DNA of 64,000 nucleotides. Origin: Rostratula benghalensis (taxonomy: Eukaryota; Chordata; Aves; Charadriiformes; Rostratulidae). The translations under genes were made by a program, and so were the position numbers. Positions 61,023 through 64,000 of this stretch are shown here, in pieces; the first letter of the stretch is position 1, and the number at the start of each line of letters is the position of its first letter. The notes beneath the pieces are model-generated. The model made no database searches and was not told the origin of the DNA. It saw only the letters and a program-made list of their open reading frames with translations. The stretch covers positions 248,001 through 312,000 of the forward strand of contig VXAI01000158.1 of assembly GCA_013399305.1 (NCBI GenBank). The letters run 5' to 3'.

Positions 61023-61712
61023 GCCCTGCTTTAAGAAAACTCACAAGTGTTTATTGTCATTGAGACAGTTACTGTGTCACCTGATGACCCTTCCTCACCC
61101 AGAAAGGAAGACTGGGGCAAGCAAGGAAAGACAAGGGTTGAAACAGAAATAGATTTATTAGGATAAAATTAAATTACAAACAGTAAAGCACCAGTGTGAA
61201 CCCCAATAGTCACGGAAAACATACAGGAATTTTCTTCCGGCCATTCCGTCAGCAGGAGGCTGGGCTCTCCCAGCAGGGGACACCAACTGTGGGACCCTTT
61301 GGGTGCTTACAGAAGGAAGGGAAGAGCGCAGGGGTCCAGCACTGGGGCAAGGAGTTCTCTAGACCCTTGACTTTCAGGGAAGAGAGAAATACAGAGCAAA
61401 CGTCTCTGATTTCTCTTGGATGTGATGTTCATGGCATGAAACGATCCTGTTGTCCTGCCTGGGTCAAGTACCCAGGCCTTGCTCCTTTTCCTCCCTGAAT
61501 CAGGCAAGGTTTGAAAATGCAGAGACCTTGAATCCCACACCCCACGCCTGGCTAGATAGACAATCTTTTCAGAAAGTCAGGTGCTGGAGTCTTCTAAAAG
61601 TGCACTTTGCCCAGCCTTAGAAGAAAAGTTCGTCCTGAGTCGCTCAGCCCAGGACAGCAGTGACACAGACGGTGGGATGGAGTGCACCCCCAGCAAGTGC
61701 GTGGATGTTATT
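61023..61712. other. GC-rich sequence, possible ERV-LTR-like part
   Basis: The part at about 61370-61510, with GATGTTCATGGCATGAAACG and CCTGCCTGGGTCAAGTACCC, recalls an avian endogenous retrovirus LTR by memory. AATAAA on the minus strand lies near 61153-61158. No TG...CA ends, primer binding site or duplicated target site could be fixed, so this is a weak assignment. Confidence 0.3.
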
Positions 61713-61829
61713 CCCTGGTGCCCCCCGATTCCCCATCCCATACAGGCACAGGCAGGGTCTGGATAACAAAGATTTTAATGGAAAAACGAGGTGCTGGATG
61801 ATGGCGCTCTACAGAGGAACCCCCGACTT
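61713..61829 (-). pseudogene. Copy B: 3' end of the duplicated unit, cut by the gap
   Basis: The block CCCCGATTCCCCATCCCATA then CAGGCACAGGCAGGGTCTGG and the ATTAAA signal (61774-61779, minus strand) match copies A and C. Only about 117 bases of homology are seen before the run of N. The repeat-coding part, if present, lies in or was lost at the gap. Confidence 0.6.
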
Positions 61830-61904
61830 NNNNNNNNNNNNNNNNNNNNNNNNNNNNNNNNNNNNNNNNNNNNNNNNNNNNNNNNNNNNNNNNNNNNNNN
61901 NNNN
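61830..61904. other. Assembly gap (75 N)
   Basis: A run of 75 N inside the duplicated, GC-rich block. The true size may differ. Near-identical tandem copies are a common cause of such gaps, so sequence may be missing or collapsed here. Confidence 1.
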
Positions 61905-61930
61905 CCCAGCCGGAACCAGGAAGTCGGCGC

Positions 61931-61982
61931 AACCAATCAGACCGGGAGGGGGCGTGGCCAGGAGCCGCACGGGTATTTAAGG
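61931..61982 (+). promoter_or_regulatory. CCAAT / GC-box / TATA-like promoter elements
   Basis: ACCAATCAG (61932-61940) is a consensus CCAAT box, GGGAGGGGGCGTGGCC (about 61944-61959) an Sp/KLF-type GC box, and GTATTTAAGG (about 61973-61982) a TATA-like element. The order and spacing fit a polymerase II promoter firing rightwards near 62005-62015. It lies just upstream of text that looks like the CR1 5' end, so the natural reading is a CR1 5' UTR promoter. A host promoter captured in the block is the alternative. Confidence 0.5.
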
Positions 61983-62849
61983 GCCGTGAGCGGAGACGCG
62001 CGGTGTTTGCTGTGAGGTGGTCGCCACGGTGGAGGATGGTGGGTGTGAGGGGAGGAATAAGGGGAGGAAGGCCAGGCAGCCGACTGGCTAGGTAGACTAG
62101 AAGCCCTCCCTCTCCCAGGGAAACATCCAGGGGTGGTCTCCGCTTGGTCCGAAGCCCCAGTCAAAAGGCACGTGGTGACCCAGAGGGACCTGCTGCAGGA
62201 GACATTCGGCCGTGCAGTTGAGGGGCTGCATGGAATGTCTGAGCCTGTCACTCTTGCAGGAGGGGACAGCAAAGACAGCGCCTGTGTGCCCTGCGACCAG
62301 CTAAATGATCTGGTCAGTCTGGTGTCTGAGCTTAGGATGAAATTGGAAAGACTGAGGATGTGAAAGGGAAATGGACTGGTGGAGCCATACCCTGCAATCT
62401 TTAGGGGAAAAAAGCAGTACAGGTTACAAAGACACTGAGATACTGGAGTGTGTCCAGAAGAGAGCTTCCAAGCTGGTGAGGGGTCTAAAGAGCAAGTCAT
62501 ATGAGGAGAGGGTGAGAGAACTGGGCATGTTTAGTTTGGAGAAAAGGAGGCAGAGACCTCATTGCCCTCTCCAACTACCTGAAAGGAGGTTGTAGAGAGG
62601 TGGGTGTTTGTCTCTTCTCCCAAGTGAAGAATGACAGGACCAGAGGAAATGGTCTGAAGTTGCAGCCGGGGAGGGTTAGATTAGGTACGAGAAATTACTA
62701 CTTTATTGAATGACTGGTCAGGCGTTAGACTAGCTTGCCTGGGAGGTGTTTGGGTTGCCATTCCTGGCTGAGGTTGCAGGGGGTTTTGATGTGTGTGTGG
62801 TTGGATTTGATGATCGCAAATGTCCTTTTCAACCCTGAAGGTTCTGTGG
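61983..62849 (+). mobile_element. CR1 LINE with both ends, internally deleted
   Basis: The left part (to about 62420) resembles the CR1 5' UTR and the start of ORF1, and the right part, from about 62421, is the usual CR1 3' end: [32 protein letters not shown], then a 3' UTR ending near 62849. Everything between, namely the endonuclease and most of the RT, is absent. Most CR1 copies have only a 3' end, so a copy with the 5' end is unusual. Frame breaks in ORF1 and in the 3' part rule out activity. Confidence 0.65.
62133..62363 (+). pseudogene. CR1 ORF1-like remnant
   Basis: Read from the first in-frame start-like codon, the frame reaches CVPCDQLNDLVSLVSELRMK and LERLRM before a stop. This is the coiled-coil-like segment after the cysteine motif of avian CR1 ORF1. 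Directly after the stop, GAAAGGGAAATGGACTGGTG resumes ORF1-like text in another frame ([10 protein letters not shown]), so a small indel broke the frame. Confidence 0.55.
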
Positions 62850-63240
62850 AAGCCCCAGGATTATGGCCAGTAGGGTGAGGAGGAAAGACCGTGCACCTCT
62901 GCTTGGCAGAAATGTGAGGTGACTACTACTCGTGGTGACAGGATTGCAGGGGTCAGGGCTGCTCTATGCACAGGTGTGGGTCTGTGACGGTTGCATGGCC
63001 ACATCTGCCCAGGTCTCCCACCAAAGGGCTGCTTCTCCCAGGGGAAAGGGGATGGGATGTCTTTGCCATGGTTCCCTGCATCCACTGGTGCTGACTCAGC
63101 CCTGAGGGTATCTTGGTGCATTCAGAGCTTGGTGGATCTGATTTGGGGTTCAGTGGTTCTTTTGCACTGCTTTGGTGCCATTCCCTGGTACCCCCTGATT
63201 CCCCATCCCACGCAGGCACAGACAGATCGTGGTTAAAAAG
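62850..63240 (-). repeat. CR1 fragment and downstream flank of copy C
   Basis: From about 62860 the text (CAGTAGGGTGAGGAGG...ACCTCTGCTTGGCAGAAATG) matches copy A from about 58585. It then passes through GCATTCAGAGCTTGGTGGAT and CATTCCCTGGTACCCCCTGA. It abuts the 3' end of the CR1 at 62849, so the unit's edge coincides with CR1 sequence in both copies. Confidence 0.7.
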
Positions 63241-63242
63241 AT

Positions 63243-63248
63243 TTTAAT
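63243..63248 (-). terminator. ATTAAA polyadenylation signal, copy C
   Basis: TTTAAT on the plus strand, at the same relative place as in copies A and B. Confidence 0.4.
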
Positions 63249-64000
63249 GCAAAAGCTGTCAACAAAGCATTAATTAAATCAACTCCAACACCACTCCCTC
63301 TCCCACCAAAACACCCCACTCCCCCAAACTACCTGATCCCTGAAACAATCCTACTCCCATCCTCCAGCCCCATTTTGGCTGCAGGAGCCTTGTTCTGAGT
63401 TTTTCTTTCTTAGCAGGGAGCCATTCTTCTGCATCTTCTCTCACTGGCTCAGACTGATGTTCTCTGGGGACCTGCTGCTGTTGGGTGGTGGTAGTACTGT
63501 CCCAGACTCGTTATGAGGGCCTTCAGTCTTCCTCCAGAAGGATGTGGATGTGTTACAGAGGGTGTGCTCCTCCATGGGCACATCATGTGCCCATGAGAAG
63601 TCCACTCCCAGGAGGGGGTCCTCCTCCATAGGCACATCTGTGCTCAGGGAGAGGTCCTAACACAGGAGGGCTTCCTCCTCCATGGGCACATCTGTGGCCA
63701 GGGAGAGGTCACATCCCAGGAGGGTGTCCTCCTCTATGGACACATCTGAGCCCAGGGAGAGGTCCACTCCCAGGAGGGGTTCTTCTTCCATGGGCACATC
63801 TCTGCCCAGGGAGAGGTCAATAACTAGGAGGGCGCCCAAACCCATAGGGTTCTCATTTCTTTGGGGCCTTCCACTGCCCACAAGTGCCCTAAGGCGTTGG
63901 CTGTGGTCCCCTCTCTGCAGTCTTCATACTGCCCCTTTAGGTTGTCATAGCCCTGGAGGCATGGATTCACTTCTGGTGAGGCTGGGACCGCTGTCTTTTG
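63249..64000 (-). pseudogene. Copy C: broken paralogue of the acidic-repeat gene
   Basis: Homologous to the last exon and 3' UTR of copy A, running off the window at 64000. It has about five 18-residue repeats (63815-63546). By eye, a one-base deletion relative to copy A between about 63820 and 63915 shifts the frame ahead of the repeats. A TAG at 63657-63659 interrupts the third repeat (LLC, stop, DLSLS). Past the repeats, the frame continues to a different C-terminus containing SGTVLPPPNSSRSPENISLS, which copy A lost through its earlier TAG. The copies therefore decayed in different ways, or the frame was never coding. Confidence 0.5.

Noticed and set aside
61140..61510. Complete endogenous retrovirus LTR
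   Set aside because: Only a partial wording match was seen; no TG...CA ends, second LTR, primer binding site or target duplication, so it is kept as a weak note only.
1..64000. CRISPR array, bacterial operon, rRNA or tRNA gene
   Set aside because: CR1, MIR and polyadenylation signals indicate a bird genome. I saw no spaced direct repeats and no sequence with rRNA or tRNA landmarks.

Overview
The window looks like a draft bird genome contig, and no complete host gene of a family I recognise lies in it. The main evidence is eleven copies or fragments of the avian LINE CR1. Most are 5'-truncated, still read as the CR1 reverse-transcriptase C-terminus, and several end in the CR1-type ATTCTATG-like 3' tail. 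A 75-base run of N (61830-61904) marks an assembly gap. Species and chromosome cannot be read from the sequence.

Positions 1 to about 58400 are mostly unique, AT-leaning DNA. It holds CR1 copies at 11198, 12514, 17580, 30926, 35096 (the only one on the minus strand), 38916, 47058, 53113 and 55785. There are much older CR1/L3-like remnants at 9131, 26050 and 56290, and MIR/CORE-SINE remnants at 21543, 34190 and 57565, with a possible split one at 48095. Simple repeats include (TTATCC)n at 25151 and (TTCC)n at 51136. Two long stretches (18.3-26.0 kb and 39.1-47.1 kb) lack recent CR1. Together with CpG-rich patches at 1.6-1.9 kb and 2.7-2.8 kb, this fits a gene desert or very large intron with regulatory DNA. 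One 86-base segment (42743-42828) has splice signals and an open frame and could be an exon.

The right end (about 58.4-64 kb) is different: GC-rich, duplicated and next to the gap. Three related modules lie on the minus strand. Copy A (about 58446-60700) is the fullest. It has an apparent last exon of 287 codons ending in seven 18-residue acidic repeats, two possible short upstream exons in matching phase, and a 3' UTR with an ATTAAA polyadenylation signal. Copy B (61713-61829) keeps only the 3' end before the gap. Copy C (from about 62850 past the window end) has five repeats, a one-base frameshift and an in-frame stop. I do not recognise the encoded protein. It may be an unstudied, copy-number-variable avian gene family or a non-coding low-copy repeat with a long open frame.

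Between copies B and C, just after the gap, lies an internally deleted CR1 that keeps its rare 5' end. Upstream of it are a CCAAT box, a GC box and a TATA-like element. Family assignments of repeats are by eye, from remembered consensus features, without a database search.
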